Source of the DNA: Flaccisagitta enflata
Taxonomy: Eukaryota; Chaetognatha; Sagittoidea; Aphragmophora
Assembly (NCBI GenBank): GCA_965153355.1
Contig: OZ231127.1
Coordinates: 50,468,001-50,532,000 of the forward strand
Reading direction: 5' to 3'
Length of the DNA: 64,000 nucleotides
Shown: piece by piece, positions 35,401 through 45,525 of the stretch
Layout of the letters: the number at the start of each line of letters is the position of its first letter
Position numbering within the stretch: the first letter of the stretch is position 1
The notes under the pieces: generated by a model
Told to the model about the DNA's origin: nothing
Seen by the model: the letters and a program-made list of their open reading frames with translations, nothing else
The model's database searches: none
Made by a program: the position numbers and the translations under genes

Positions 35401-38398
35401 CTGTCGGCACTGGCTCTACAAAGGTAAATGTTGGTGAATTGAAGAACTCATCATCTATCACTTTATGACATGCTGTGTAAAAAAAAGACAGGCAAAAAGT
35501 GTATCGATCAAAAACTTAATACATAGACAAAAAAGTTTTCTCATGGAGTTTTCTTAAACTGTGTGAGAATTGGAATGTATTCATCACCTTACATCCCTGG
35601 TATAATTAGGTGACCTGAGAAAATGATCAAAATTGACGGTAAAAAAAGATGAAATTTGACGCAGAGATAACTGACATGTGGTGACCTTTTTATCTGAGGC
35701 AAAATAGCGTAGATGCACAAGTTTGTCGCCCTTGGAAAAACCTTTAGCAGAAATTCCTATTGATTTATATAAAATTTTGATGGAGAAACCTCATAAATCG
35801 GAGCATGGAGAAAGAGAGAGACCAACCTATAAATTACAGAAAGTCTTCTTCTTCTTTGTCTTTATAATTCTTTTCCATACCAAGCAGTTAAAAATGGTGA
35901 TAACCCTTTTTGGGCAGCGGCCCCGAAGGGGTCGATGACCTATGCTTTCACACATATGGGGGATTTTCTCCTTCTCCTTCTCCTTCTCCTACGTCCCCCC
36001 CCCCCCCTCAAATCCCAGTCTCGAGGCCCAAATTCCAGTCTCAAGGCCCAAATCCCAGTCGCGAGGCCCAAATCCAAGCCTCAAGGCCCAAATCCTAGCC
36101 TCAAGGCCCAAATCCTAGCCTGGAGGCCCAGATTTCAGTCTTGAAGCCCAAATCTCAGCCTCAACGTCAAAATTTTAGCCAAGAGGCCCAGATCCCGGCC
36201 TTGAGGCCCAGATCCCGGCCTTGAGGCCCAAATCTCAGCCTCCAGGCTAGGATTTGGGCCTTGAGGCTAGATTTGGGCCTTGAGGCTGGGATTTGGGCCT
36301 CAGATTGGTTTGGGCTGAGACTGGGGGGCTCAGACTGGGGGAGGACGGAGGAGGAGGAGAGGAGAAATCCCATATGTGGCATAGGTCATCCTTCGGGCTG
36401 CTCCCCTCAACTTCAACCACAACCTACTTAGGCAGGGCACGGGTACCGCTGACCATCTAACGCTTTTGCGACTATTTGTCCTATATTAAGAAAATGTAAC
36501 AAACCAGAACTGTATCAGCTGAGCCCAGGTCATATCCCGGGATTGCGACACCAGCTTATGTCCCGGCGTGTCAGGATTTCGGTCCCACCAGAGTCTGCAC
36601 GAGAAAGCGGTTTCTATCAAATGTCGATTTTACATTTACCAGTTCCTATTCGTCATCACCGATGGTAAAGCAAATGGACATGTTGATGTTAAACCTGCAG
36701 CGGCAAAATGGAAGGATGCTGTCGATCATATCTACGCCCTAGGATTTGCCGAAATTGACAAAGATGGTGAGATCACTCATAGTCCAAGGAGAGTGAGACT
36801 TATACTTTAGACAGCGTCACTAAAAAATCTCAGGATTATGTCAAAATTGGCGGATTTTACTGTCCATCCTATACTTGACCAATTTTGACCCAAGGAATCC
36901 AAATCTGCAGTCAGAAATGGTCTCAGGTCAATATTTCGATAGGCCACGGCTACGTTTCTCAGATCAAAATACTATATGAGGTCAAATTTTCAAAATTGGA
37001 AATTTGTCAATCTGATTGCAGATTCAATATCCTTGGAAAAAACTATTAAAAGAAAGTATCTTTCTTTTTTTGAAATTTTTATTGGAACCTAGTCAAAATT
37101 AGCGTTAAACATTTAAAATAGAGAAAAATTGCCCGGTTCAATTTTGACGGATAATGTTAATTTTGACTATGTTCTAATCAAAATTTTGAAAAAAGAAAGA
37201 CACTTTCTTCACTCAGTTTTTCTCAAGGATTTCGAATCTGCAATCAGATTGACGAATTTTCAATTTTGAAAATTTGACCTTATATAGTATTTTGACCTGA
37301 GAAATGTAGCTGTAGCCTATCGAAACATTGACCTGAGACCATATTTGACTGCAAATTTGGATTCCTGGGGTCAAAATTGGTCTAGAGTGGGATGGAGGGT
37401 AAAATCCCGCAGTTTTGACATAATCCTGAGATTTTTTAACAGCGTCACTACCAAATTTGCTCAATTTCTCAATTTAAATTTTACCCTTTTCTATCAGTAT
37501 CAATTCGCACAGTAGGGGAAAATTCTTCATATATAACCATTGTGTAACTAGGAGTGACGCGCTAGTCAGTGAGGTTTCAAAAGGCCCTCTTCCATATATG
37601 ATTCCACTTATTTCACTAGTCATAAGAATACAGTGGCTAAACCATTCATTCTCCTGATTTGCCAGTTTTCCTGAAATTCCTCTCGTCTGTAAATGGTTTG
37701 AGTAACAAATACGATATTGGTCTCGAGTGAAAGTTATTCAGATAATCTTTCCTTTGAAACCATTTTTTTTAAATGAGAGCTTTTGAAAGGAGAGTCAAAG
37801 ATGGGGTTGGGTAAACAACCAATGATAAGTTGCTGGTCATTGCGTTGTGTTTGCCATCCAAAGTCACAAGGCCGGATACACGGCAATCCAGTCGCGGACG
37901 GTTGGGCAGGAGCAGTGATGCGAATACCGCTCGGAATTCAAAAATGTGACGGACCGACGGACGGACCGACCGACACAGCAAGGTGTAGAGTCGCGTGTCC
38001 GCGACTAAAAACAAAAGATTCAGATCCGACTCGAAGGCAATGTATGGACGGGCACTCAAATGAACAGCATCACACCTGTCAAGCAATTTCTACCAAAGTG
38101 TGCTAATACATTTTGTCTCCTATAGTTAAATTTTCATCATACTGGGCTGTTGCTTTTCATGCCAACCATGCTGATGCGTTTTTCCGCCTTATTGTTTGAC
38201 AGGTATCAACCGATTAAACGCGACCAAAATGCTTTTCCTTCTTTTTTTTTAGGCCTTGGGCAGATCACTGATAAAAAGGACAACATAAAGTATCATCTCA
38301 ATCTTCTTGACTTGATCAAAGACATCAACGAAAATGTCCTGCCGACTGTCTGCAATGAAGAAGGAAAAATCACCTCGTTGGCTGTAGATACGGACTAA
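23843..38398 (+). CDS. Secreted cysteine-rich, von Willebrand A-domain protein, 14 exons, complete
   Basis: Exons: 23843-23915, 24859-24872 (14-nt micro-exon, inferred), 24950-25330, 25721-25848, 26087-26201, 26607-26849, 27063-27314, 27923-28205, 28580-28814, 29265-29380, 29709-29892, 35276-35423, 36643-36766, 38253-38398. All are GT-AG; phases agree at every junction; total 2442 nt, 813 residues. Residues 1-21 are a signal peptide. Residues 30-613 are cysteine-rich modules of roughly 80 residues, about one per exon or exon pair, with a recurring CxxC, a CGxxxxxCxC block and a CxxC-xxW block. Residues 614-800 are a vWA domain: MIDAS D629-S-S-Y-S633, T698 in STYLGEAL, and D731 in FLFVITDG. 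Such domains bind protein ligands through a metal ion, so an extracellular matrix or adhesion role is likely, but no named family was recognised. A TTTTTACAG acceptor 14 bp before the ATG suggests a non-coding first exon. Confidence 0.82.
24260..24331. repeat. (TTTC)n microsatellite
   Basis: Uninterrupted TTTC tetranucleotides of about 70 bp in intron 1 of the vWA-domain gene. Confidence 0.95.
25452..25629. mobile_element. pogo/Tigger-type MITE, ~174 bp
   Basis: TA flanks; termini CAGTTGAACCCCGCTCTAAC and the inverse GTTAGAGCGGGATTTTACTG. The CAGTTGAACCCCGCT start is typical of pogo-like MITEs. It lies in the intron between exons 3 and 4 of the vWA-domain gene. Confidence 0.85.
26269..26354. 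repeat. (GT)n microsatellite
   Basis: About 43 uninterrupted GT units, in the intron after exon 5. It is flanked by a HINE 3' end at 26390-26443 (GACGGACAAAGCCTCTTATA, then AGTCCGCGACTAAAAA). Confidence 0.95.
27365..27502 (-). mobile_element. HINE element (minus), compact, in intron 7
   Basis: 3' end TTTTTAGTCTGCGGACTCGC, GTCGGTCGGTCGGTAACC, and 5' end CCCGTCCGCGACTTAGGGGG then TATACGGCCTTGTTTT. Confidence 0.75.
28206..28300 (+). mobile_element. HINE fragment in intron 8
   Basis: Starts right at the exon 8 donor: ACGGACCAACCGACCAACC repeats followed by ACGGACGCAGCCTCTCATAA. Both ends are missing. Confidence 0.45.
28973..29150 (+). mobile_element. HINE fragment in intron 9
   Basis: 5' end AACAAGGCCGGATACGCATG then GGTGGGCAGG, and CACCAACCAGCAAACCGACC; the 3' hairpin is not recognisable. 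Confidence 0.5.
30127..30632. mobile_element. 506-bp palindromic foldback in intron 11 of the vWA-domain gene
   Basis: Arms 30127-30359 and 30419-30632 are inverted repeats: outer ends AATAAAATCAGAATTCTAC and GTAGAATTCTGATTTTATT, inner ends TTGATTGAAAGTGCTTTCC and GGAAAGCACTTTCAATCAA. I see no clear target duplication. Confidence 0.8.
30652..31644. mobile_element. 993-bp non-autonomous DNA transposon with ~120-bp TIRs
   Basis: TA flanks at 30650-30651 and 31645-31646. Termini CAGGGTGTTTCACGCGTTTT and AAAACGCGTGAAACACCCTG are exact inverses, and similarity continues through AAGAATCGACATAACTTTTCT. The middle is AT-rich without a transposase frame. Confidence 0.85.
32600..32975. repeat. 21-bp minisatellite, array 1
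   Basis: Units like GAGGCCTGAGAGGCCTGATTT, with variants. The translation is a seven-residue repeat (RPERPDL type), which explains the long open frame. Confidence 0.9.
33170..34135. repeat. 21-bp minisatellite, arrays 2 and 3
   Basis: Same unit as 32600-32975, at about 33205-33345 and 33590-34135, separated by unique AT-rich DNA. Between array 1 and array 2 lies a foldback-family arm (32985-33052, CTTCAGGACCGCTGCCC, minus). Confidence 0.85.
34140..34235 (+). mobile_element. HINE 3' end (GTCGCGTGC subtype)
   Basis: GACTGACCAACAGACAAAGC, then GTATAGTCGCGTGCACGC and GACTAAAAA. The minisatellites upstream probably belong to the same insertion. Confidence 0.7.
35907..36415. mobile_element. Minisatellite foldback element, both arms intact
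   Basis: Left arm GGGCAGCGGCCCCGAAGGGG, GACCTATGCTTTCACACAT, CCTTCTCC tract; right arm the inverse (GGAGGAGGAG, ATGTGGCATAGGTCATCC, GGGCTGCTCCCC). Between them ~20-bp units CAAATCCCAGCCTCAAGGCC run forward and then flip orientation at about 36240, so the whole 500 bp can fold on itself. Confidence 0.75.
36811..37448. mobile_element. 618-bp long-TIR foldback with 10-bp target duplication (MULE-like)
   Basis: The element is 36821-37438. It is flanked by perfect copies of ACAGCGTCAC (36811-36820 and 37439-37448). Termini TAAAAAATCTCAGGATTATG and the exact inverse. Arms of about 280 bp pair almost to the centre (about 37100-37150). A 9-11 bp target duplication with long TIRs is the Mutator-like pattern. 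It lies in intron 13 of the vWA-domain gene, 54 bp after the exon 13 donor. Confidence 0.88.
37865..38010 (+). mobile_element. HINE element, complete compact copy (GTCGCGGAC subtype), intron 13
   Basis: 5' CACAAGGCCGGATACACGGC with AGTCGCGGACGGTTGGGCAG; GACGGACCGACGGACGGACC; 3' GTGTAGAGTCGCGTGTCCGC then GACTAAAAA. At 146 bp this is the best type copy in the window. Confidence 0.85.
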
Positions 38399-38508
38399 CC
38401 AGGAGGTAATATTTCACTCATGTGCTTGTGCCCAGACAACTTGATTTTGGAATCTATCTAGAACATATATATATATCGGCGAGCGTTTTGGGTCATATCT
38501 CTGCTAAA

Positions 38509-38514
38509 AATAAA
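38509..38514 (+). terminator. Candidate poly(A) signal of the vWA-domain gene
   Basis: AATAAA about 110 bp after the TAA stop. A single hexamer in AT-rich DNA, so weak evidence. Confidence 0.35.
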
Positions 38515-39016
38515 AAAATCATATAAAGATCAGTGAGATTCTGAAACTACATCGAATTTCTCATCTAGCGCCACCAACCGCGTTCTTGTAGCTCGATTCG
38601 TTTAGAAATGACGGGCAAAACAAGAATGCTACTTCAAATGAAAATGGCTGAAAAGTTATATTTCATTTCTTGTCGCTTTTGGTGCTTGGCCAAGTATTAT
38701 TTTTTTGTTAGTTTAAGGTTGTTGTCTAACTTTAAGGCTGTTACAGTGATGCCATAGGATCCCCTTGTCATTTCCATGGTCACTCCAAACTCGGTTATAG
38801 ATCTGGTGGTTGGTAAGTAAGCAGCTATGGAGAAGGTATCGCGCATTATTTGATATGGATAAAACAAATTCTGTTCTGAAGGTGTGAGGGAAGACTGCGT
38901 CATCCTTTCTTAAAATATCTCTTCAAGAGCATATGAAGATAATTCAGGCCATTATTGGGTCACGTTAGGGATTTCAATCCGTGTCTTTTGTTTTAAAGTG
39001 TTTTTACGCGGGTAGT

Positions 39017-39080
39017 GTTTTAGGGTTAGGGGTAGGGTTAGGGATGGGGTGGGTTTTAGGGTTAGGGATGGGGTTAGGTT
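39017..39080. repeat. Degenerate interstitial TTAGGG-like tract
   Basis: GGGTTAGG, GGGTAGGG and GGGATGGGG variants, G-rich on the plus strand. Confidence 0.5.
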
Positions 39081-39715
39081 ATAGATAGATTTAGGGCAAG
39101 GTGTGGACTTGGTTTTGTTTGTTTTAACTCGAGTGCGCTTGAATTAAAGATTTACCCTTGCGGGAAAAAAACAAGTGCACCGGATTGAATTCCCTAAGAT
39201 TACCCATTATTGTTGTTCACAAGATACAAAGAGTCTTAAAGATTGAATTATGGTTTTTCTAGTCATTTGATGAATTAACAGCCTGATAATGATCTTGCCG
39301 ATATACTTTTGTTCTAGATAGTACAGATGGACACCCAGGCAGACACTCTCTCACAAAAGCGATTACGCATCTTATAATTAATCATTTCTTAACAAACAGG
39401 ATTGGATTCTCTTGGATTTCTCCTGTGAAAAAATACAAATTCGAAACGGAAACAACCGTGAAAAATCATGACATGTCGCATGAATTTTATACATCTATAT
39501 CCAAATTGAAGTCTAGTGTCTACTTTTTGAAATACTTGTTCCGAGAATATGAACAATGTTGTTCTTTTGAAATTGTTATTTTTGAAAAAGATACCGGAGC
39601 TACGTTTACTTTTTACATCTGATCTTTGATAGGCTCACTGTTGGTAACTAGTTCAGTCATGCTTGGACTGTTTGTAGGTCTTGTTGGAGATTGTATCATT
39701 AGCGTCACTTTATGG

Positions 39716-39773
39716 GCACAGCACGAGCACGAGCAGCGAGCACGAGCAGCGAGCACGAGCAGCGAGCACGAGC
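39716..39773. repeat. 15-bp minisatellite (GAGCACGAGCAGC-type)
   Basis: About three and a half units of AGCACGAGCAGCG, followed by a poly(A) stretch. Confidence 0.85.
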
Positions 39774-40293
39774 CTAAAAAAAAAAACCAATTACAGACAA
39801 ATACAATGTATAGGTTTATTAGCAAAGAATGCATTCGGCAAATCCAATCGTTGGAGCATTAAAAACCATTGCGGCCTAAATAAGATACAAGTTTGCCCTC
39901 AAATTGTAGGGGCATGAAGGGGGTAATATGACATACCATAATGGGAATGATGCCATCACCTTCAGTACTGCATCTGCTATCACCACTGCTTCTGCAATCT
40001 TTGATGAGACTTGATTGTTCAGACTTGGTTGATTAAAACACGACTGCTGCCGAAACCGGTGGTACTGGTTTTGTTTTGGAGAAAAGCCTTGTAAACTAAC
40101 ATGCAGCGTTTAGATTTTATTTTCAATCGTACTTACAGCAATTAATCTCTCTTCTCCAAGAAAATAGTAGCCGATGGTGAGAGCTTGTTTTAAAGAAAAG
40201 TAAGAGAGAGAGAGAGAATGGCCATGGCAAATAAAGACAGGGAATGACATACTGACCCTCCGTTTCATTAAATGGAGGGATAAAAAGTAATAG

Positions 40294-40295
<2 letters not shown>

Positions 40296-40349
<54 letters not shown>

Positions 40350-40350
40350 T
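40296..40350. repeat. (AG)n microsatellite
   Basis: Pure AG run. Confidence 0.95.
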
Positions 40351-40730
40351 ATAAGTCGATCGTTAAAGCCTCTTGGCGGAGTCGCTTTTGTCGTCAAACG
40401 CATTGAAACAAAGGAGTTGACCGTAGCCTGGGAGACGCGCTGCCTCGACCATCACACGGAGCCGGAAGAACGGAATGAGAGAGAGAGAGAGAGAGAACGA
40501 AGGAGGGAAACAAAGAGATTGAAGTAATGAAATATATTCGTATTAGTGATTTAGTGAATGAGAAATGAAGATCGACTATACATTCATATGGAAATAAACA
40601 AAAGCATGAAAGAGATTGGAAGGGTCATTTGCTACCAGGAGGAAGGATATGGATATTAGAATGTATCTGTGACCACTGGTTGACGCTGAAAACGGAAATT
40701 GTTTTTTTATCTTTCTTACCAGAGACTTTG

Positions 40731-40736
<6 letters not shown>

Positions 40737-40817
<81 letters not shown>
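40737..40817. repeat. (CT)n microsatellite
   Basis: About 40 CT units; a second (CT)n of similar length lies at 40896-40970. Confidence 0.97.
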
Positions 40818-40820
<3 letters not shown>

Positions 40821-40890
40821 CCTTTCTCACTTCCTGCGACGTGAGAAATAAAATTAGGACTGGATACAAAAGGGAAAATTACATATTTTC

Positions 40891-40895
<5 letters not shown>

Positions 40896-40972
<77 letters not shown>
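40896..40972. repeat. (CT)n microsatellite
   Basis: Pure CT run. Confidence 0.97.
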
Positions 40973-40977
<5 letters not shown>

Positions 40978-41106
40978 TCCTTTGTCTCTGTATTTCTCTT
41001 TCACCAGCGTTGGGAAAAAAAAGTGAAATGTGGCGGGTGAGAGTGAGTCACGATTAGAGAGCCTCTCCTCGAGATGCCGCTGCCGCCTTCGGTCGCGCCG
41101 ATGGTA

Positions 41107-41170
41107 GTCTCTTCTGGAGACGGGCTCATTTCAGCTTCGCTTCTGAGAGAGTCTCTTCTGGAGACTGGTT
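41107..41170. repeat. Two copies of a GTCTC-spacer-GAGAC hairpin motif
   Basis: GTCTCTTCTGGAGAC occurs at about 41107 and 41152. On the minus strand this region has a frame rich in Ser/Arg (SRRDSL, SRRGSL) that could be part of an exon, but I found no supporting gene. Confidence 0.4.
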
Positions 41171-41652
41171 CTTGGTTCCATTTCGCCCCAGGTGTGTCTC
41201 GTTCAGAGTCAAGAATCATCCAATGATGTCCCCTTCAGACGTGAAGAGTCCCTCTCTTCGCTGAGTCTCTCAGACACGGCGGCGACGACGAGCACACAGG
41301 AGTATAAAAACAAAAGAGAGAATGAAAACGGAAAGCGAGTGGATGGAGGATTGAAGGAGAGAGGTAACGAAAACAAGGCGAGGAGGATGAAAAATGTTGT
41401 TTGTTTGTGTGTGTTGTGAAGGGCTGTACGCGACGGTGGACTTCTAAGGGTCATCGTGTCTGGGATTTGATGGAGAAGAGTGGGAAATCAAAACAGAATT
41501 ACCGACCTTTTCAGATGCGTCATCGCTTCTCTACGCGTACTTATAACTGATATGATTGAGCTTGCCTACAAGAATGGTAGTCGAGTCTAGCAGCTTGTTA
41601 TTGAAGGAATTTTTTTTTTTTTGCCAGTTTGAACTGCCAGAGTGTCAGAAGA

Positions 41653-41775
41653 AACAAGCCCAGGCGGGCAACTCGATGGTCATCTGCGTGATATTAGAGG
41701 AGGCGTAACAGACGGACGGACGGACGGACGGACGGACAGACCCACTAACAGAGATGCGATGACGCATCTAAAAAG
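41653..41775 (+). mobile_element. HINE element, complete compact copy (GATGACGCATC subtype)
   Basis: 5' AACAAGCCCAGGCGGGCAAC; (GGAC)n at 41712-41737; 3' AACAGAGATGCGATGACGC then ATCTAAAAAG. Same subtype as 50923-51083. Confidence 0.75.
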
Positions 41776-42039
41776 AGAGGGACTCGATGGAGAAGGGAAA
41801 TCCCAGTTTTAAGATTTTCTGTTCCGGTATAAGCGCTGGCGCTGCTTTTCTATTTTTCACTCCATTTGCAAGGTTATCTGATCATCTCTTCAAATCTTGA
41901 TATTTTGTCCCACTCGAGGAGGCTTCAAATTCTATTGGACATCCCTTAGCCCTGTGACGAAGATGACCCGACGGAGAGTGACTGAAGCAATTGGTTGTTG
42001 CTGTTACATTACTAATTCTCGCGTTTGGATTACTTTTGT

Positions 42040-42042
<3 letters not shown>

Positions 42043-42116
<74 letters not shown>
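42043..42116. repeat. (CT)n microsatellite
   Basis: About 36 CT units. Confidence 0.97.
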
Positions 42117-42117
<1 letters not shown>

Positions 42118-42254
42118 CATTGACACACAGTAACAGAAACGTGCGCACACTATCATGATACAGTTCTACTCCAATATCGTATCGTCAGACATTTGCTCGT
42201 GGTGGTAAATCAAAAAAATGAAAAAACAAGGCCAAGTAGGCCAATACTATCTTC

Positions 42255-42464
42255 CAAAAAAAAGGTCCTAGCCTAAAAACAAGCATCAACTTCGGAGGAG
42301 TGCCGCTCTTTAACGAAATGAGCTACAGACCCCAGATTGGTCGCATTTTGAAGAGTTCAAGCAGCTCTTTAATATGAGACCAATCTGGTTGTCGTAGTTT
42401 TATTCCTTTTGGGGCAGCACTCCTCCAAAGTTGATGCTTGTTTTAAGGTTGGAACCTTTTTTTT
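42255..42464. mobile_element. 210-bp MITE with ~85-bp inverted arms
   Basis: Arms contain AACAAGCATCAACTTCGGAG and the inverse CTCCAAAGTTGATGCTTGTT, and inner AGACCCCAGATTGGTC / GACCAATCTGG. Outer ends are AAAAAAAAGGTCC and GGAACCTTTTTTTT. It adjoins HINE ends on both sides (AACAAGGCCAAGTAGGCC at 42226 and TTTTTAGATGCG at 42461). Confidence 0.75.
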
Positions 42465-42590
42465 TAGATGCGTCCACGCATCTCTATAAGAGGCTTTGTC
42501 CGTCGGTTGGTCGGTCCGTCCGTCACGCTCGAGTTGAAAACGATCGCAAATGTTCGCAAAGTCGATTTTATCATTTTAGGTTCTGACATT

Positions 42591-42665
<75 letters not shown>

Positions 42666-42759
42666 TTTGTCTATCTGAGCTTATCAGTTTTAGTAAGAAT
42701 GTCATTTACGAGCTAAGCCGCATGTGGATGCATCGTTGTACCCCCGGAGTACTTGTTGG
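42461..42759 (-). mobile_element. HINE element (minus) with internal (GA)n
   Basis: 3' end TTTTTAGATGCGTCCACGC then ATCTCTATAAGAGGC; GTCGGTTGGTCGGTCCGTCC; (GA)n at 42593-42665; 5' end ATGTGGATGCATCGTTG then GTACTTGTT. The GTGGATGC motif mirrors GCGTCCAC in the hairpin. Confidence 0.7.
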
Positions 42760-42876
42760 AAGATAGAAGGTGCGACGTGTGGATTGTTGAACGAATGCGT
42801 TACCGACCAACCAACCGGCCGACCAACCGACCAACGGACACAGCCAGTTATTGAGGTGCTTTGTCGCACCTAAAAA
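42760..42876 (+). mobile_element. HINE element (GGTGCGAC subtype), abutting previous copy tail to tail
   Basis: AAGGTGCGACGTGTGGATTG, GACCAACCGACCAACGGAC, then GAGGTGCTTTGTCGCACCTA. The 5' motif GGTGCGAC is the inverse of GTCGCACC. Confidence 0.7.
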
Positions 42877-43232
42877 GTATGTTACGATGAGCGGGATGCG
42901 AGATCGTCCTGTGTCCATCATCAAACCGCATATTTCTATTTTTCAGTTTGTGAATGCGCGATATGTTCATTTAACTGATACTCGCCCGCCAACGACACCC
43001 ATAACACCCAATTCTCTCTCCCCCCCCCCCCCCGTCACAAAAAAGTCAGCGTTTTATTTCACACTCGCTAACATACCATTCAAACGAGGATTTCCCGCCG
43101 TGGTGAATTCCAACTGAATCAAATGTCTATGTACAAATACTTTCTTTTTTTCTTCTTCTTATTTATGCTCGCCTCATTTAAACAAAAAAGCGTCGTCGTT
43201 TGTATGCGTAGATCTCGAACTGCGAAAAGGTA

Positions 43233-43357
<125 letters not shown>

Positions 43358-43904
43358 CGAATGTTGCGTCTTGTCGGCCTTCACTCTCTTCCACGTCCAA
43401 CCCTCACTCCCATTACCGGCAACGGCTGCGTGGTTCGGAGATGGTGGGCGTCTGACCCGACGACGAATCACGACATGCTACTCCCTAACAACGGCGCCCA
43501 ACTCCTTAGCAACGCAATTCTCTCTCTTTCTCTTTCTCTTTCTCTTTCTTTCTTTCTTTCTTTCTTTCTTCTCTCTCTCTCTCTCTCTCTCTCTCATTCT
43601 CTGTCCTTTGTGCATGTTAACGACGTTCCCTTCGCGACGTGTCCATTTCGCCCGTTCCTTGACAACGTGTCGAGTCCCGTTTCCCATATGTCTTCCGTTC
43701 CTTCCTCATTTGATTCATTGCGACTCTTTTTTTTTTATTTGGGGTGCGAACCTAAATATCTATTCGGCTCCCAGCGCTCCCAAACCTATCAAGCTCTATC
43801 CGATGCGGTTTTGGTGCGGCAAGAAAGAAGCAGATAGGAACATTTTTAAAAGGCTGGATAATGGCGGCCAAACCGATCGATATTTTGCGCATGATTGATT
43901 GGTT

Positions 43905-44060
43905 CAAATGAATGAATGAAAAAAAAGAACGAATAAATGAATGAATGAATGATTTAATGAATGATTTTATGAATAAGTGAATGAATGAACCATTGAATGA
44001 GTCAATGGAAGAATGAATTGATGAATGAATTAATAAATGAATGAACGAAAAGAAGAATGA
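43905..44060. repeat. (GAAT)n-like degenerate tetranucleotide tract
   Basis: ATGAATGA-type repeats with interruptions; like 58951-59085. Confidence 0.8.
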
Positions 44061-44100
44061 TTTATTTGTTGAAAGAGGGAATGAATGTTGGGTAGAGTAG

Positions 44101-44376
44101 AACAAGGCCAAGAGATGTCCAATAGATGCGTCCTCTTTAGATGTATGATATTTTCATACAAATTATTAAGATATAAAGATATTAAGATATAATGATATGA
44201 AAATATAAAGATACAGAGATAAAGACAAAAATATAAACTGATTCCTCCCTCCCCCTCGCCTCCCCCCCCCGCCTTCTTTGACCTCACTGCTCCTGCCCAA
44301 ATGGTCTGGTGACCTCAAATATGGCCCCTGCCTACCCGCACGCGACTTCGGTAGCCGTGTATCCGGCCTTGTTTTT
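44101..44376. mobile_element. Two HINE 5' ends in opposite orientation
   Basis: Plus 5' end at 44101 (AACAAGGCCAAGAGATGTCC, AATAGATGCGTCCTC) and minus 5' end finishing at 44375 (CCCGCACGCGACTTCGGTAG, TATCCGGCCTTGTTTT). Neither has its 3' hairpin in place. Confidence 0.55.
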
Positions 44377-44382
44377 TTCAAT

Positions 44383-44900
44383 ATTAGATGCGTCCTCGCA
44401 TCTCTATAAGAGGGTGTGTCCCTTGGTCTGTCTGAATGTCTGTCTGAATGTCCGTCCGGAACGCGAAATTTTTAGAATGCGATTTTTAGGGTTTTCTCTC
44501 CATTTCTCTTCATGTCTCTTCTTGTCTCTTACATTTCTTATGTCTCTTCTTGTCTCTTATATTTCTTATGTCTCTTTTGTCTCTTATATTTCTTATGTCT
44601 CTTTTGTCTCTCATGGCTCCTATACGTCTCTTATGTCTCTTATGTCTCTTTTGTCTTTTTCATCTCTTTTATCTCTTTCATCTCTTTCATCTCTTTCATC
44701 TCTTTCATCTCTTCTGTCTCTTTTGTCTCTCGGCTCCTATATGACTCTTATGTCTTTAATGTCTGTTAAGTCTTATACATCCCATAGGTCTTTTAGGTAT
44801 CTTATGTCTCTTCTGTCTCTTCATGTCTCTTCATATCTCTTCATGTCTCCTCTTGTTTCCTCATATCTCATCATGTCTATTAAGGTCTTTCCAGGTCTCT
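44383..44900 (-). mobile_element. HINE 3' end followed by a TCTCTTATG-type array
   Basis: ATTAGATGCGTCCTCGCATC then TCTATAAGAGGGTGTGTCCC, then about 400 bp of TGTCTCTTATGTCTCTTC-like ~10-bp units. The matching 5' motif GATGCGTCCTC is in the plus-orientation end at 44101. Confidence 0.5.
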
Positions 44901-45525
44901 CCATGCCCCCTTATGCCGCTTTGTGGGGAGGAGGTGGGGAGGCGTGGGGAGATGGGGGATGGGGTTATTTTATTTATTTATAATCAACAGAGAAAAAAAT
45001 GATACAACATTGCATGAAAGGATAATTCAATACGAATTTTCATGATGTAAGTACGACGGCTATTTCTCTGGCCAAGCCACTCAAAAACTGCTTTACAGAG
45101 ATTTTTTTTAGAAAAAATGCACAAGAAAAAATTGGGTGTCTTCAACCTAAAACGGTTTCCTAATGTGGAAAATATAGTTCAAATTTGGTTAAATAGTAGT
45201 TCCATTTTTTCATTCATTGTCCAGCCACAGAAATAAACCCATTTATCCATGGCTTCCCCCCCCCCTTTCTCGCTCTCCTTCAATACAAAAGTAGCCTCCT
45301 CGTTTTCACCTTTTTTTACTTTTTTCAAGTTTTTTCTTTCAAATTTTCCCCCCATCAATTCTTATGAGCGACCATGAATTTTGAATTTCACCCTTTGTTT
45401 CTGATCTCGTTGAAAGCTCGGTTGAATAACGAGAGGCCCATAAGTATTCATGGGTGCCGCTGCCGCGCAACATAAAATCAAATCAGCAGTTTCAAAACTC
45501 AAAATCAGAATCAACCTCGATCGAG

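Larger units (their letters stand above)
38515..40290. other. Gene-free stretch
   Basis: Contains degenerate TTAGGG-like tracts (39017-39075) and a GAGCACGAGCAGC minisatellite (39716-39773). Short frames at 38697-38903 (minus) and 39425-39622 (plus) have no recognisable features. Confidence 0.5.
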
